Translations under genes and position numbers: made by a program
Notes under the pieces: generated by a model
What the model saw: only the letters and a program-made list of their open reading frames with translations
The model's database searches: none
Told to the model about the DNA's origin: nothing
Assembly (NCBI GenBank): GCA_947630155.1
Contig: CANRGM010000053.1
Location: forward strand, 1 to 7,006
From: an uncultured Clostridia bacterium
Lineage (GTDB): Bacteria; Bacillota; Clostridia; TANB77; CAG-508
DNA: 7,006 bases
Reading direction: 5' to 3'
Shown here: positions 6,970-7,006 of the stretch, in pieces
Position numbering within the stretch: position 1 is the stretch's first letter
How the letters are laid out: every line of letters starts with the position of its first letter

Positions 6970-7006
6970 TTACACCTTTTAAATGATTAAGTTTATATAC
7001 ATTTTT

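Noticed and set aside
6962..7006. Tail of an upstream minus-strand gene
   Set aside because: One minus-strand frame is open from the edge for 14 codons (ending KGVIT) before TAA at 6962, but it is too short to recognise and does not resemble a DprA C-terminus known to me.

Overview
The window is very AT-rich and suggests a low-GC Firmicute, most likely a member of the Clostridia. This rests on strong A/T preference at third codon positions, AGA-rich arginine usage, AGGAG-type ribosome binding sites and the folate-dependent TrmFO enzyme typical of that phylum. The species cannot be named from the sequence.

All recognisable genes lie on the minus strand, so transcription runs from high to low coordinates. 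From 7006 to 6822 there is an AT-rich upstream region holding a good sigma-A-type promoter (-35 TTGAAA, 17 bp, -10 TAGAAT) and a clear ribosome binding site for topA. From 6821 to 4770 lies topA, DNA topoisomerase I, complete, with two C-terminal zinc ribbons and a charged tail. A 94-base gap (4769-4676) holds a second strong promoter (TTGCGA, 17 bp, TATAAT) and a GAGGGG ribosome binding site. From 4675 to 1334 lies a complete 1113-residue SNF2-family ATPase with an N-terminal SWIM zinc motif. After only 23 bases comes trmFO (1310 to the left edge), which makes 5-methyluridine 54 in tRNA and is cut by the window before its C-terminus.

The topA and trmFO pair is a known housekeeping neighbourhood of Firmicutes (dprA-topA-trmFO-codV-clpY/Q-codY in Bacillus, from memory). 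The unusual part is the large SNF2 ATPase placed between them, with its own promoter and apparently co-transcribed with trmFO. TopA removes negative supercoils and the SNF2 protein is predicted to move along or remodel double-stranded DNA or protein-DNA complexes, so a shared DNA-maintenance theme is plausible but unproven. I find no tRNA or rRNA gene, CRISPR array, insertion sequence, prophage gene or complete defence system. The oddities worth following are the SNF2 insertion, the missing third zinc ribbon in TopA and an extra segment inside TrmFO.
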